A DNA stretch of 64,000 bases from Stenotrophomonas africana (GTDB taxonomy: Bacteria > Pseudomonadota > Gammaproteobacteria > Xanthomonadales > Xanthomonadaceae), in contig NZ_JABEME010000006.1 in the NCBI RefSeq assembly GCF_013004645.1, positions 1 through 64,000 of the forward strand, in the 5' to 3' direction. The position numbers and the translations under genes were made by a program. Position 1 is the stretch's first letter. The number at the start of each line of letters is the position of its first letter. The notes under the pieces are model-generated. The model was not told the DNA's origin and searched no databases. It was given only the letters and a program-made list of their open reading frames with translations. Positions 44,675-54,494 of the stretch are shown here, in pieces.

Positions 44675-46507
44675 ATGGCGGTAGAAGCAGCGACCAGCGA
44701 GCTGGTCAAGGTCGTGGCCCTGTTGGGCGCGGCGGTGGTGATGGTGCCTTTGTTCCGCCGGGCCGGCCTGGGCTCGGTGCTGGGCTACTTCGCCGCTGGC
44801 CTGGCGATCGGACCGTTCGGGCTGGGCTGGTTCTCCGACCCGCAGGCCATCCTGCATACCGCCGAGCTCGGCGTGGTGATGTTCCTGTTCGTGATCGGCC
44901 TGGAAATGCGGCCCTCGCACCTGTGGAGCCTGCGCAAGGAAATCTTCGGGCTGGGCACGCTGCAGATCGTCACCTGTGCGCTGGTACTGACCAGCATCGC
45001 CAAGCTGTTCGGCCTGCCGTGGCAGGTGGCCTTCATCGGCGCCACCGGCTTCGTGCTCACCTCCACTGCAGTGGTGATGCAGTTGCTGGCCGAGCGCGGT
45101 GACATCGCGCTGCCGTCGGGGCAGAAGATCGTTTCGATCCTGCTGTTCGAAGACCTGCTGATCGTGCCGTTGCTGGCGCTGGTGGCCTGGATGGGCCCGA
45201 GCGCGGGCAGTGGCGACGGCGAGGGTTCGCGCTGGCTGTCGGTGGCGATCGGCGTGGGCGCCATCGTCGGCCTGGTGCTGGTCGGCCGCTTCCTGCTCAA
45301 TCCGTTGTTCCGCGTGCTGGCCGAATCGAAGGCGCGCGAGGTGATGACCGCCGCCGCGCTGCTGGTGGTGCTGGGTGCCGCGCTGCTGATGCAGTTGTCC
45401 GGCCTGTCGATGGCGATGGGCGCGTTCCTGGCAGGCGTGCTGCTGAGTGAATCGACCTTCCGCCACCAGATCGAAGCGGACATCGAGCCGTTCCGCGGCA
45501 TCCTGCTCGGCCTGTTCTTCCTCAGCGTAGGCATGGCGCTGGACCTGGGCGTGGTGGCTGGCAACTGGCAGCTGATCCTCGGCCTGGTGCTGGCGTTGAT
45601 GGTGGCCAAGGCGCTGTGCATCTACGTGGTGGCGCGCATCATGGGCAGCGACCACGCGCAGGCGCTGGATCGCGGCGTGCTGATGGCGCAGGGCGGCGAG
45701 TTCGCTTTCGTGCTGTTCTCCGCTGCCGCATCGGCCGGCGTGATCAATCTGGAGATCAATGCCAACTTCACCGCCGTGGTGGTGCTGTCGATGGCGCTGA
45801 CCCCGCTGGTGGTGCTGGTCTACAGGCGCATCGCACCGAAGCCGACGGTGAACATGGACGGCGTGGACGAGGCCGAGGGCCTGTCCGGCAGCGTGCTGCT
45901 GATCGGCTTCGGCCGCTTCGGCCAGGTCGCCAGCCAGTCGCTGCTGGCGCGCGACGTAGACGTGACCATCATCGACAACGATGTGGAGATGATCCAGAGC
46001 GCAGCGCGCTTCGGCTTCAAGATCTACTACGGCGACGGCACGCGACTGGACGTGCTGCATGCTTCGGGTGCGGCCACAGCACGTGCGATTGCGGTGTGCG
46101 TGGACAAGGCTGAAGCCGCCGATCGCATTGTTGAACTGGTGGCGCATGAGTTCCCGCAGGCCAAGCTGATGGTGCGCTCGTTCGACCGCGAGCATTCGCT
46201 GCGGCTGATCCATGCCGGTGTCGATTTCCAGATCCGCGAGACCTTCGAATCGGCAGTGCTGTTTGGCCAGGCCGCGCTGGTGGAACTGGGTGCGGATGAG
46301 GACGACGCGGTGGAGATTGCCGAACAGATCCGCCGCCGCGACGCCGAGCGCTTCGAGCTGGAGATTGCTGGTGGTGGCTTGAATGCCGGCGCGCGGATGA
46401 TCTACGGCAACAGCCCGCAGGGCGTACCGACACCGACGCCGTTTACCGCGCCGAAGCGGGCAAGCAAGACGTTGAATCCGCAGGACGTGCCGGAAGAGGA
46501 AGAGTAA
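44675..46507 (+). CDS. Kef-type (CPA2) cation:proton antiporter with RCK domain
   Basis: A 610-residue monovalent cation:proton antiporter of the KefB/KefC/RosB group. About twelve membrane helices span residues 10-390, with the conserved GLEMRPSHLW and LSGLSMAMGAFLAGVLLSES segments. A C-terminal TrkA-N/RCK domain (LLIGFGRFGQVASQSLL) binds NAD-like nucleotides. The glutathione-gating partner genes KefF/KefG are not adjacent, so KefBC-type gating is uncertain. The ATG at 44675 gives MAVEAATSELVK. The stop codon TAA is the altered head of a REP element. Confidence 0.88.
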   Translation: MAVEAATSELVKVVALLGAAVVMVPLFRRAGLGSVLGYFAAGLAIGPFGLGWFSDPQAILHTAELGVVMFLFVIGLEMRPSHLWSLRKEIFGLGTLQIVTCALVLTSIAKLFGLPWQVAFIGATGFVLTSTAVVMQLLAERGDIALPSGQKIVSILLFEDLLIVPLLALVAWMGPSAGSGDGEGSRWLSVAIGVGAIVGLVLVGRFLLNPLFRVLAESKAREVMTAAALLVVLGAALLMQLSGLSMAMGAFLAGVLLSESTFRHQIEADIEPFRGILLGLFFLSVGMALDLGVVAGNWQLILGLVLALMVAKALCIYVVARIMGSDHAQALDRGVLMAQGGEFAFVLFSAAASAGVINLEINANFTAVVVLSMALTPLVVLVYRRIAPKPTVNMDGVDEAEGLSGSVLLIGFGRFGQVASQSLLARDVDVTIIDNDVEMIQSAARFGFKIYYGDGTRLDVLHASGAATARAIAVCVDKAEAADRIVELVAHEFPQAKLMVRSFDREHSLRLIHAGVDFQIRETFESAVLFGQAALVELGADEDDAVEIAEQIRRRDAERFELEIAGGGLNAGARMIYGNSPQGVPTPTPFTAPKRASKTLNPQDVPEEEE

Positions 46508-46595
46508 AGCCGAGCCCATGCTCGGCTGCTCTTCGGCCAAATTGCGATGGCCCCCCCCCGCTGCGCGCGTGAGCCGAGCGTAGGCTCGGCTCTAC
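46504..46595. repeat. REP doublet overlapping the antiporter stop codon
   Basis: GTAAAGCCGAGCCCATGCTCGGCTGC (46504-46529) has a GTAA instead of GTAG head, and this TAA ends the antiporter frame. The inverted partner GAGCCGAGCGTAGGCTCGGCTCTAC is at 46571-46595, beyond a run of eight C residues. Confidence 0.8.
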
Positions 46596-46682
46596 AGGGG
46601 CGGGTCGGTCGGTGCCGTGGCGGTGGGCGAGGGGGCCTGAATCGGGGACAATAGCGTCCCCGCCGCCCCACGCCCGCTCCCG

Positions 46683-47561
46683 ATGACCGATTCCGCCCCC
46701 CAGCTTCCTGCCCGCATCCTTGATGGCCGCCGCATCGCCGAGGACCTGCTCGACAGCCTGAAGGTGCGCGTCGACGCCCGCGTGGCCGCCGGCGGCAGCC
46801 GCCCGGGCCTGGCCGTGGTGCTGGTCGGTGGCGACCCGGCCTCGACGGTGTACGTGCGCAACAAGCGCCGTGCCGCCGAGAAGGTCGGCATCGAAGCGCA
46901 TGACTACGATCTGCCGGCCGGTACCACCGAAGCCGAGCTGCTGGACCTGATCGACCAGCTCAACGCCGATCCGAAGATCAACGGCATCCTGATCCAGCTG
47001 CCGCTGCCGGGCATCCCCGACGCACGCCGGCTGATCCAGCGCATCGACCCGCGCAAGGACGTGGACGGTTTCCACCCGGAAAACGTCGGCCACCTGGCCC
47101 TGCGCGAGTTCGGCCTGCGCCCGTGCACCCCGCGCGGCATCACCACGCTGCTGGGCCACACCGACCAGCCGGTGCGCGGCCGCAATGCCACCATCGTCGG
47201 CGTGAGCAACCACGTCGGCCGCCCGATGGGCCTGGAGCTGCTGATCGCCGGCTGCACCGTGACCAGCTGCCACAAGTTCACCCCCAAGGACGTGCTGGAA
47301 CAGGCCGTGCGCAACGCCGACATCCTGGTGGTGGCGGTGGGCCGCCCGGGCATCGTGCCGGGCGAGTGGGTGAAGCCGGGCGCGGTAGTGATCGACGTGG
47401 GCATCAACCGGTTGGATGACGGACGCCTGGTGGGCGATGTCGGGTTTGAAGCGGCGGCCCAGCGGGCCAGCTGGATCACCCCAGTGCCGGGTGGCGTGGG
47501 CCCGATGACCGTGGCCACGTTGATGCAGAACACGCTGGAAGCGGCAGAAGCGCTGAGCTGA
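46683..47561 (+). CDS. folD: Bifunctional methylene-THF dehydrogenase/cyclohydrolase FolD
   Basis: A 292-residue enzyme interconverting 5,10-methylene-, methenyl- and 10-formyl-tetrahydrofolate for one-carbon supply. It has [14 protein letters not shown] with the catalytic lysine, [10 protein letters not shown] and the [11 protein letters not shown] motif. The NADP-binding region [12 protein letters not shown] and the C-terminal [13 protein letters not shown] are also clear. Normal length. It lies next to purine genes guaB and guaA, separated by a REP-rich gap. Confidence 0.95.
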   Translation: MTDSAPQLPARILDGRRIAEDLLDSLKVRVDARVAAGGSRPGLAVVLVGGDPASTVYVRNKRRAAEKVGIEAHDYDLPAGTTEAELLDLIDQLNADPKINGILIQLPLPGIPDARRLIQRIDPRKDVDGFHPENVGHLALREFGLRPCTPRGITTLLGHTDQPVRGRNATIVGVSNHVGRPMGLELLIAGCTVTSCHKFTPKDVLEQAVRNADILVVAVGRPGIVPGEWVKPGAVVIDVGINRLDDGRLVGDVGFEAAAQRASWITPVPGGVGPMTVATLMQNTLEAAEALS

Positions 47562-47585
47562 CCTGCGATTGGGGAGATCTGCTGT

Positions 47586-48007
47586 TGGTGGGTGCCGACC
47601 GTTGGTCGGCACAATGCCGGGGCAGGCCGATGACCCGCTCCTGGTAGGTGCCAACCTTGGTTGGCACACATCCATCAGGGCCATCGGCCCATCTGGAGTG
47701 CCGGTGCCGGACGGATCGTGCCAACCAAGGTTGGCACCCACCCAAGGCAAATGCCGGGTGGCTTGGATGCCCTGCATGATCCGCTCCTGGTAGGTGCCAA
47801 CCTTGGTTGGCACACATCCATCGGAACCATCGGCCCATCTGGGGTGCCGGTGCCGGACGGATCGTGCCAACCAAGGTTGGCACCTACCAAAGGCGGTTCC
47901 AGGGCTGGCCCGAGTGATCCTCTTAAGGTGGGTGCCGACCGTTGGTCGGCACAATGCAGGGGCACAGGTGTCTGAAGGGCAGTGCGGACCAACGGTCCGC
48001 ACCCACC
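47586..48007. repeat. Array of seven REP palindromes with a tandem duplication
   Basis: Units lie at about 47586-47611, 47643-47669, 47719-47744, 47788-47815, 47864-47889, 47928-47951 and 47982-48007. They belong to three sequence classes (TGCCGACC, TGCCAACC and TGCGGACC). Units two/three and four/five are inverted pairs with nearly the same ~50-base spacer. The whole pair of about 110 bp has therefore been duplicated in tandem (47636-47744 and 47780-47889). This occupies most of the 582-bp gap between folD and guaB. A TAAAAT -10-like box at about 48104 may belong to the guaB promoter. Confidence 0.85.
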
Positions 48008-48110
48008 AAAGGCAGTATGCCGCTGACCCGGATGGCCCCCTGAACCAATCGCCGCCCGCGCGACACTGCGTCGCATCTACCCCCTGCCACGCGGCGCGAA
48101 AACAGGGTAA

Positions 48111-49601
<1,491 letters not shown>

Positions 49602-49616
49602 TGCGGGCCGAGCAAA

Positions 49617-49650
49617 GAGGAACGGGGGAGCACTTCCCGTTCCTCTTTCT
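49617..49650 (+). terminator. Terminator-like hairpin between guaB and guaA
   Basis: 10-bp arms GAGGAACGGG (49617-49626) and CCCGTTCCTC (49636-49645) are followed by TTTCT. It probably lets only part of the guaB transcript continue into guaA. Confidence 0.75.
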
Positions 49651-49704
49651 CCATCTGCCGCCGTAAATCTGATTTCGTTTTCCCTACTGCATTGCCGGGG
49701 CGCC

Positions 49705-51270
49705 ATGACCAACATCCATAACGACAAGATCCTCATCCTCGATTTCGGCGCGCAGTACACGCAGCTGATCGCCCGCCGCATCCGCGAGCTGGGCGTCTAC
49801 TGCGAAATCTGGGCGTGGGACCACAACCCGGCCGAGATCGCGGCGTTCGGTGCCAAGGGCATCATCCTGTCCGGCGGCCCGGAATCGACCACACTGCCGG
49901 GTGCGCCGGCCGCGCCGCAGGAAGTGTTCGACAGCGGCCTGCCGATCTTCGGCATCTGCTACGGCATGCAGACCCTGGCCGCGCAGCTGGGCGGTGCCAC
50001 CGAAGCCGCTGACCAGCGCGAGTTCGGCCACGCCGAAGTGAACGTGATCAACCCGGATGCACTGTTCAAGGGCCTGAGCGACCACGGCGGCGAGCCGAAG
50101 CTGAATGTCTGGATGAGCCACGGCGACCACGTCTCCGTTGCACCGCCGGGCTTCACCATCACCGCCACCACCGACCGCATTCCGGTGGCCGCCATGGCCA
50201 ACGAAGAAAAGCGCTGGTACGGCGTGCAGTTCCACCCGGAAGTGACCCACACCCTGCAGGGCCAGGCGCTGCTGCGCCGCTTCGTGGTGGATGTGTGCGG
50301 CTGCCAGACCCTGTGGACCGCCGCCAACATCATCGACGACCAGATCGCCCGCGTGCGCGAACAGGTAGGCGATGACGAAGTGATCCTGGGCCTGTCCGGC
50401 GGCGTCGATTCGTCCGTCGTGGCCGCGCTGCTGCATAAGGCCATCGGCGAGAAGCTGACCTGCGTGTTCGTGGATACCGGCCTGCTGCGATGGCAGGAAG
50501 GCGACCAGGTGATGGCGATGTTCGCCGAGCACATGGGCGTAAAGGTCGTTCGCGTGAATGCCGCCGACCGTTACTTCGCTGCGCTGGAAGGCGTGAGCGA
50601 CCCGGAAGCCAAGCGCAAGATCATCGGCAACCTGTTCGTTGAGATCTTCGACGAAGAGTCGAACAAGCTGAAGAACGCCAAGTGGCTGGCGCAGGGCACC
50701 ATCTACCCGGACGTGATCGAGTCGGCCGGCAGCAAGACCGGCAAGGCGCATGTGATCAAGAGCCACCACAACGTGGGCGGCCTGCCGGAGCACATGAAGC
50801 TGGGCCTGGTGGAGCCGCTGCGCGAGCTGTTCAAGGACGAAGTGCGCCGCCTGGGCGTCGAACTCGGCCTGCCGCGCACCATGGTCTACCGCCATCCGTT
50901 CCCGGGCCCGGGCCTGGGCGTGCGTATTCTGGGCGAAGTGAAGCGCGAATACGCCGAGCTGCTGGCCAAGGCCGACGCCATCTTCATTGATGAGCTGCGC
51001 AAGGCGGACCTGTACGACAAGACCAGCCAGGCGTTTGCCGTGTTCCTGCCGGTGAAGTCGGTGGGCGTGGTGGGTGATGCGCGGGCTTATGAGTGGGTGA
51101 TTGCGTTGCGGGCGGTCGAAACCATCGACTTCATGACCGCGCATTGGGCGCATCTGCCGTATGAGTTCCTTGGGACGGTGAGCAACCGGATCATCAATGA
51201 GTTGCGGGGGGTGTCGAGGGTGGTTTATGACATCTCGGGAAAGCCGCCGGCTACTATTGAGTGGGAATGA
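49705..51270 (+). CDS. guaA: GMP synthase (glutamine-hydrolysing)
   Basis: A 521-residue enzyme that aminates XMP to GMP. The N-terminal class I glutamine amidotransferase has its nucleophile in [11 protein letters not shown], with FHPEVTHT containing the catalytic His/Glu. The PP-loop ATP pyrophosphatase [15 protein letters not shown] follows at about residue 232, and the C-terminal dimerisation domain ends KPPATIEWE. Most of the gene uses preferred GC-ending codons, but the last ~65 codons (from about 51073) are rich in TTG, CGG, AGG, TAT, CAT, CTT and GGG. This suggests the 3' end was replaced by incoming DNA. Confidence 0.95.
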   Translation: MTNIHNDKILILDFGAQYTQLIARRIRELGVYCEIWAWDHNPAEIAAFGAKGIILSGGPESTTLPGAPAAPQEVFDSGLPIFGICYGMQTLAAQLGGATEAADQREFGHAEVNVINPDALFKGLSDHGGEPKLNVWMSHGDHVSVAPPGFTITATTDRIPVAAMANEEKRWYGVQFHPEVTHTLQGQALLRRFVVDVCGCQTLWTAANIIDDQIARVREQVGDDEVILGLSGGVDSSVVAALLHKAIGEKLTCVFVDTGLLRWQEGDQVMAMFAEHMGVKVVRVNAADRYFAALEGVSDPEAKRKIIGNLFVEIFDEESNKLKNAKWLAQGTIYPDVIESAGSKTGKAHVIKSHHNVGGLPEHMKLGLVEPLRELFKDEVRRLGVELGLPRTMVYRHPFPGPGLGVRILGEVKREYAELLAKADAIFIDELRKADLYDKTSQAFAVFLPVKSVGVVGDARAYEWVIALRAVETIDFMTAHWAHLPYEFLGTVSNRIINELRGVSRVVYDISGKPPATIEWE

Positions 51271-51278
51271 GTTGAAAG

Positions 51279-51306
51279 AACAAGGGCGCCGAGAGGCGCC
51301 CTTGTT
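51279..51306 (+). terminator. Hairpin after guaA
   Basis: A perfect 12-bp stem (AACAAGGGCGCC with GGCGCCCTTGTT) and GAGA loop lies 8 bp after the guaA stop. The following T content is modest, so termination may be partial. Confidence 0.7.
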
Positions 51307-51535
51307 GTATTGCATCTGATCCAAGCTTATCGTTGGAAGGCTTATAGAGGGTTTAGTGCGCCCAAGTGAGTAAGGTCATTTCGCTGGCGCGCTCTTTCGC
51401 TTGCGAGATTGGGGTAAGTCTTGCTGGCCAATTGCCGTGGCCGTAGGATCGTAGGGCTGATTGATCACTACTGTGTTCTTTGGCTGTTTATTTCTCGAAT
51501 CGTGTCGCGCGCGTGACTGGGAAGTCAGGATTTTT

Positions 51536-52372
51536 ATGAGAAAAGAACTCTCGCCATCAACTTTGATCGCCATACTTTCAGTAATGGCTTTTTCTCTATC
51601 GGTGGTAACGAGCCTGCAGGGGTGGAGGTCGAGTGTATTCTATCTAAATGAGAATCAAGTTCTTTATATATTCTCAACCACTGCGCAGGTTCTTGCTGCG
51701 ATCTACGGGCTTACCTTGACCGGGTTTGTCTTCTTTAGCAACGAACTAAGTCGGGAGGAGTTTGAGGATGAAACTCTTGGCGAGGCGGTTGGGGAGCTGA
51801 AGAAAAGATACTTCATCCTGCTTTCTTTTATCACAGTCCTCGCTCTTCTTACCTTTGCTCTCTCAAATTTGGCTATGGCGAGTGAGGCGCTTCAGCAGTC
51901 TTTTGTTAAAGTGCTGATTATAAATTCCGGGCAGAGCTTCTTCGCGACGACTATGTTGGCGATCGCATATTTCATTTTTGATGTTGTTTCTCCGGGCCGC
52001 ATAAAGCGAATAAGTCGCACGCTTCAGGATCAGGTTGACCCAAGTCATGGGGTGTCGAGAAAGGGTGGTCTCGAGGATTTTCTCCGGAACTACAATCAGA
52101 TTGAGGAAATTCTCAGAAACTACGGATACTCAAGTCGCGTCAGTATTGCTGCATACCCTGAAAAGATGGTGAATCGAACATCTAATGCTAGGTTGGCGGA
52201 AATACTCTTTAGAAATCAGTGGATTGACGAGGGTTTGTTTCAGCGTTTGCGCGCACTTATTACGCTGCGAAACTCGATCATTCACGGTGCAGACCCGGTG
52301 GTAAGTGAGGCGATGGTGAGTGAGTCAGCTGAGGTGCTAAAGGAGTTGAGGGCTTCTCTCGACGTAATTTGA
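51536..52372 (+). CDS. Four-helix membrane protein with HEPN-like C-terminal domain
   Basis: A 278-residue protein I cannot match to a named family. Four hydrophobic helices lie at about residues 8-28, 43-68, 92-114 and 125-151. The cytosolic ~125-residue C-terminal domain is helical. It ends with a segment in which LRNSIIHG gives R245 and H250 in Rx4H spacing, the signature of HEPN domains, many of which are ribonucleases or nucleotidyltransfer partners in defence and toxin systems. The GGLEDFLRNYNQIEEIL helix fits a HEPN first helix. The ATG at 51536 has AGGA 6 bases upstream. GC content is much lower than in neighbours, consistent with transfer. Confidence 0.72.
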   Translation: MRKELSPSTLIAILSVMAFSLSVVTSLQGWRSSVFYLNENQVLYIFSTTAQVLAAIYGLTLTGFVFFSNELSREEFEDETLGEAVGELKKRYFILLSFITVLALLTFALSNLAMASEALQQSFVKVLIINSGQSFFATTMLAIAYFIFDVVSPGRIKRISRTLQDQVDPSHGVSRKGGLEDFLRNYNQIEEILRNYGYSSRVSIAAYPEKMVNRTSNARLAEILFRNQWIDEGLFQRLRALITLRNSIIHGADPVVSEAMVSESAEVLKELRASLDVI

Positions 52373-52417
52373 GCTTGGCTTGGAGTGATGGCGCCCTTGG
52401 TATAGTAAGAAGATGCA

Positions 52418-52457
52418 TTTTTTGGCTGGCATCATATTTCTCTCCAGCCATCAAAAA
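52418..52457. other. Hairpin in the gap between the two island genes
   Basis: T-run, GGCTGG (52424-52429), 14-base loop, CCAGCC (52444-52449), then A-run. The symmetry would allow termination in either direction. It lies in the 171-bp gap between the two low-GC genes, so the second may have its own promoter or be expressed at a reduced level. Confidence 0.45.
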
Positions 52458-52543
52458 TTATGGCTGTGTCGCGCTCCCGAAGTTTTTTTTGGGAGGGGGC
52501 TGGAAAATTACACTAACGAATGAGATTCCTGGGTGGATTGCTA

Positions 52544-53392
52544 ATGAATAATGCGGATTCATCATCAGTTCTCTACTGCAGCTTTTGTGGAAAGAGTCAG
52601 CATGAGGTCGTAAAGCTAATCGCAGGACCCTCAGTATTCGTTTGCGACGAATGCGTCGATGTGTGCGTGGACATCATATATGATGATGACGGAAATGCTC
52701 GTATAAGACGTACCATTACGTTTGAGCCGGAGTATGCCCAGGCTGGAATTTCAATTCTCGCGAATTTCTCTAGAATCATTGGTCAGAAGTACCCCGGAAT
52801 TCCGGTTGAGGTGACAATTGAACAGAGTGGGTCGACTGTTTCGATGCTCGTCGTTACTCCCAGTGGAGAGCAGGAGCGCGTGCTTGAGACAATGGATGAA
52901 TATGGGGCGATGTTAAGAGGGGAGATGCGACCTGATCAGTTCTTGACGAATCCTGTCCATGTGATGGAACTGAATAACAAGCTTCAGCTAACTGCGCTGG
53001 AGCTTAAGATGACGCAGGACATGCTGGAGTTTGCGCGCATCCAGACAGCGGATAGGATTGTCAGTTTAGAGAATCAGGTCAGCATGCTGCAGTCCTTGGT
53101 GGGGAAAAGCCTTAGCTGTGCTTCATCTCCAGCTTCCGTTCTGGAGGCGCTTTCTTCATACCGCGCGGCAGATGAAGAGCTAAAATCGGCAGTCGCAACC
53201 TTGGTTAAGGCGCATTCGAGGAAGACGGCGGCAAACGATCCTTCTGTTCAGCTTGCGTTGGAAATAGTGCGAAGGAAGGACTCGTCGCTCTATTCAGATA
53301 TCAAAGATGTAACAAAAGATCTCATAGCCAGCGTCGCAGCAAGCGTAACCACTGGCGCTCTAGCGGCCGTAGTTGCAGTTGTTCCTAAGTGA
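52544..53392 (+). CDS. ClpX-type zinc-finger protein with coiled coil and hydrophobic tail
   Basis: A 282-residue protein. Residues 10-46 form a ClpX zinc-binding domain (C12, C15, C34 and C37 in CSFCGK and VCDECVDVC). There is no AAA+ domain. Residues 60-135 look like a small alpha/beta domain ([19 protein letters not shown] hairpin, then a helix); I do not recognise it with certainty. Residues 138-190 are a probable coiled coil. The end, about 260-281 ([20 protein letters not shown]), is hydrophobic enough to insert in a membrane. The ClpX zinc domain binds adaptors and dimerises, so this may be an adaptor or sensor partner of the upstream HEPN protein. The start at 52544 is preferred over 52520. 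Confidence 0.72.
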   Translation: MNNADSSSVLYCSFCGKSQHEVVKLIAGPSVFVCDECVDVCVDIIYDDDGNARIRRTITFEPEYAQAGISILANFSRIIGQKYPGIPVEVTIEQSGSTVSMLVVTPSGEQERVLETMDEYGAMLRGEMRPDQFLTNPVHVMELNNKLQLTALELKMTQDMLEFARIQTADRIVSLENQVSMLQSLVGKSLSCASSPASVLEALSSYRAADEELKSAVATLVKAHSRKTAANDPSVQLALEIVRRKDSSLYSDIKDVTKDLIASVAASVTTGALAAVVAVVPK

Positions 53393-53585
53393 AGCTTCCT
53401 TGGACAAGTTGAGATCTATTTAGTGAATCGATTGGTTCTATTGGGCGGCTAGTTCTGCTTTAAGAAGTTGGACAGCTCAAGGTCTGGATGAGTGAGTCGC
53501 TGCTACTAGAAGCGATTTCTACTTCCGGTAGATGGTGGACACTGACTTCGCCAGTGGGCCCAGATGTGAGCGGGGACGTTGAAGA

Positions 53586-53942
53586 TCACTCCGGCCTAAC
53601 CTCCCGGCAAGCCCACTCAACCAACCCCCGGCAAGCCAGAAACAGCCCATCCACAACCCCCTCATCCAAATGCCGCTCCGGCTCCGCTGCCACCCGGCAG
53701 CGGTCGGCGGCGTGCAGTAGTTCCAGCACCGTCAGCAGCCCTACCAACGCGCGCTCGGTCTTCGCCAGGCTCACGCGGCGGCCGGGTGAGACGTCGTTCT
53801 CCGGCCAGGGCAGTCCATCGGCGCCTTCGCAGCCGCGCATGCGCTCGAGGATGCCGAGCAGGGAGTTCAGGTCGGGCAGGGGAGTGTCGTCGTTGATGGG
53901 CTCAACAACGGTGTACGAGGAGAAGGTGTCGGATTCGTTCAT
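53586..53942 (-). CDS. Small hypothetical protein
   Basis: A 118-residue, mostly helical, acidic protein (MNESDTFSSYTVVEPINDD then LNSLLGILERMRG and ALVGLLTVLELLHAADRC). No domain is recognised. The ATG at 53942 has GGAAG upstream. An ATG at 54032 would add a hydrophobic stretch that resembles a weak signal peptide. High GC and normal codon use mark it as host-like, so it probably lies outside the low-GC island core. Confidence 0.6.
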   Translation of the reverse strand: MNESDTFSSYTVVEPINDDTPLPDLNSLLGILERMRGCEGADGLPWPENDVSPGRRVSLAKTERALVGLLTVLELLHAADRCRVAAEPERHLDEGVVDGLFLACRGLVEWACREVRPE

Positions 53943-54494
53943 GGCGTCGGCTTCCGTGGCTGTGCTTAACAGCGCCACCGTGAAGAGGTGGCGGACGATG
54001 CATGGCTGCAAACCGGGATGATGTAGCGTCATAGAACCGGTGGATCCGAAGATCCCCACGCACCGCCCGCCAGAAAGGCCGACGGATTGCCCGCCGGCAC
54101 CGGTTAAGGTCGGTGCCGACGGGCAAGCGCAAACTACAGACGCGTACATCAATGCGGGTTTGCAGACCCGGCCACCCGTTTTCGGTGGCGCGCCATGGTG
54201 TTTACGCCGCCGCTTCGAATGCAAATTGAAATTCGCAAAGAAATCGCGCGATTCGAGAGCGAAGAACTATTGTTGCACGTGCCATTCGTGCAGCAAGCGA
54301 CGCCACGAGACGCATTCGCGCAGTCGCTATGTTGATTGCGAATCAAAGTGGCGCAATCGCCTATGTCGCAAGCGAATAGTGAGATGGCCTTCTTTGCAAC
54401 AGTTCTTAGTCGGCCTCGGCGGGGAGCGGCGCCGGATCAGCCGCGTGGTCCGAAAATCGGTTCAAACCCGACACGGCCAGTGAGCATCGCAGCC
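53943..54494. other. Gene-poor, AT-richer stretch
   Basis: No confident gene. A 38-codon frame at 54219-54335 (MQIEIRKEIARFESEELLLH at its start) has protein-like composition but no clear ribosome-binding site. A short frame that overlaps its stop could continue it after a frameshift. Partial REP-like palindromes occur near 54095-54120 (AAGGTCGGTGCCGAC). Composition from 54200 to 54400 differs from flanking DNA and may be a remnant of transferred DNA. Confidence 0.4.

Noticed and set aside
47586..48007. Regularly spaced repeats that could suggest a CRISPR array
   Set aside because: The repeats are palindromic, alternate in orientation, belong to three sequence classes, and two spacers are near-identical. 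This fits REP/REPIN elements. No cas genes are present.
51376..51573. A 65-codon minus-strand frame at the left of the low-GC island
   Set aside because: It overlaps the start of the HEPN-like gene on the other strand, has no recognisable domain and no convincing ribosome-binding site.
54436..54484. A GGTTCAAACCC stretch resembling a tRNA T-arm
   Set aside because: No acceptor stem, D-arm or anticodon arm can be folded around it on either strand, and the stem has a mismatch. It could at most be a relic of an attachment site.
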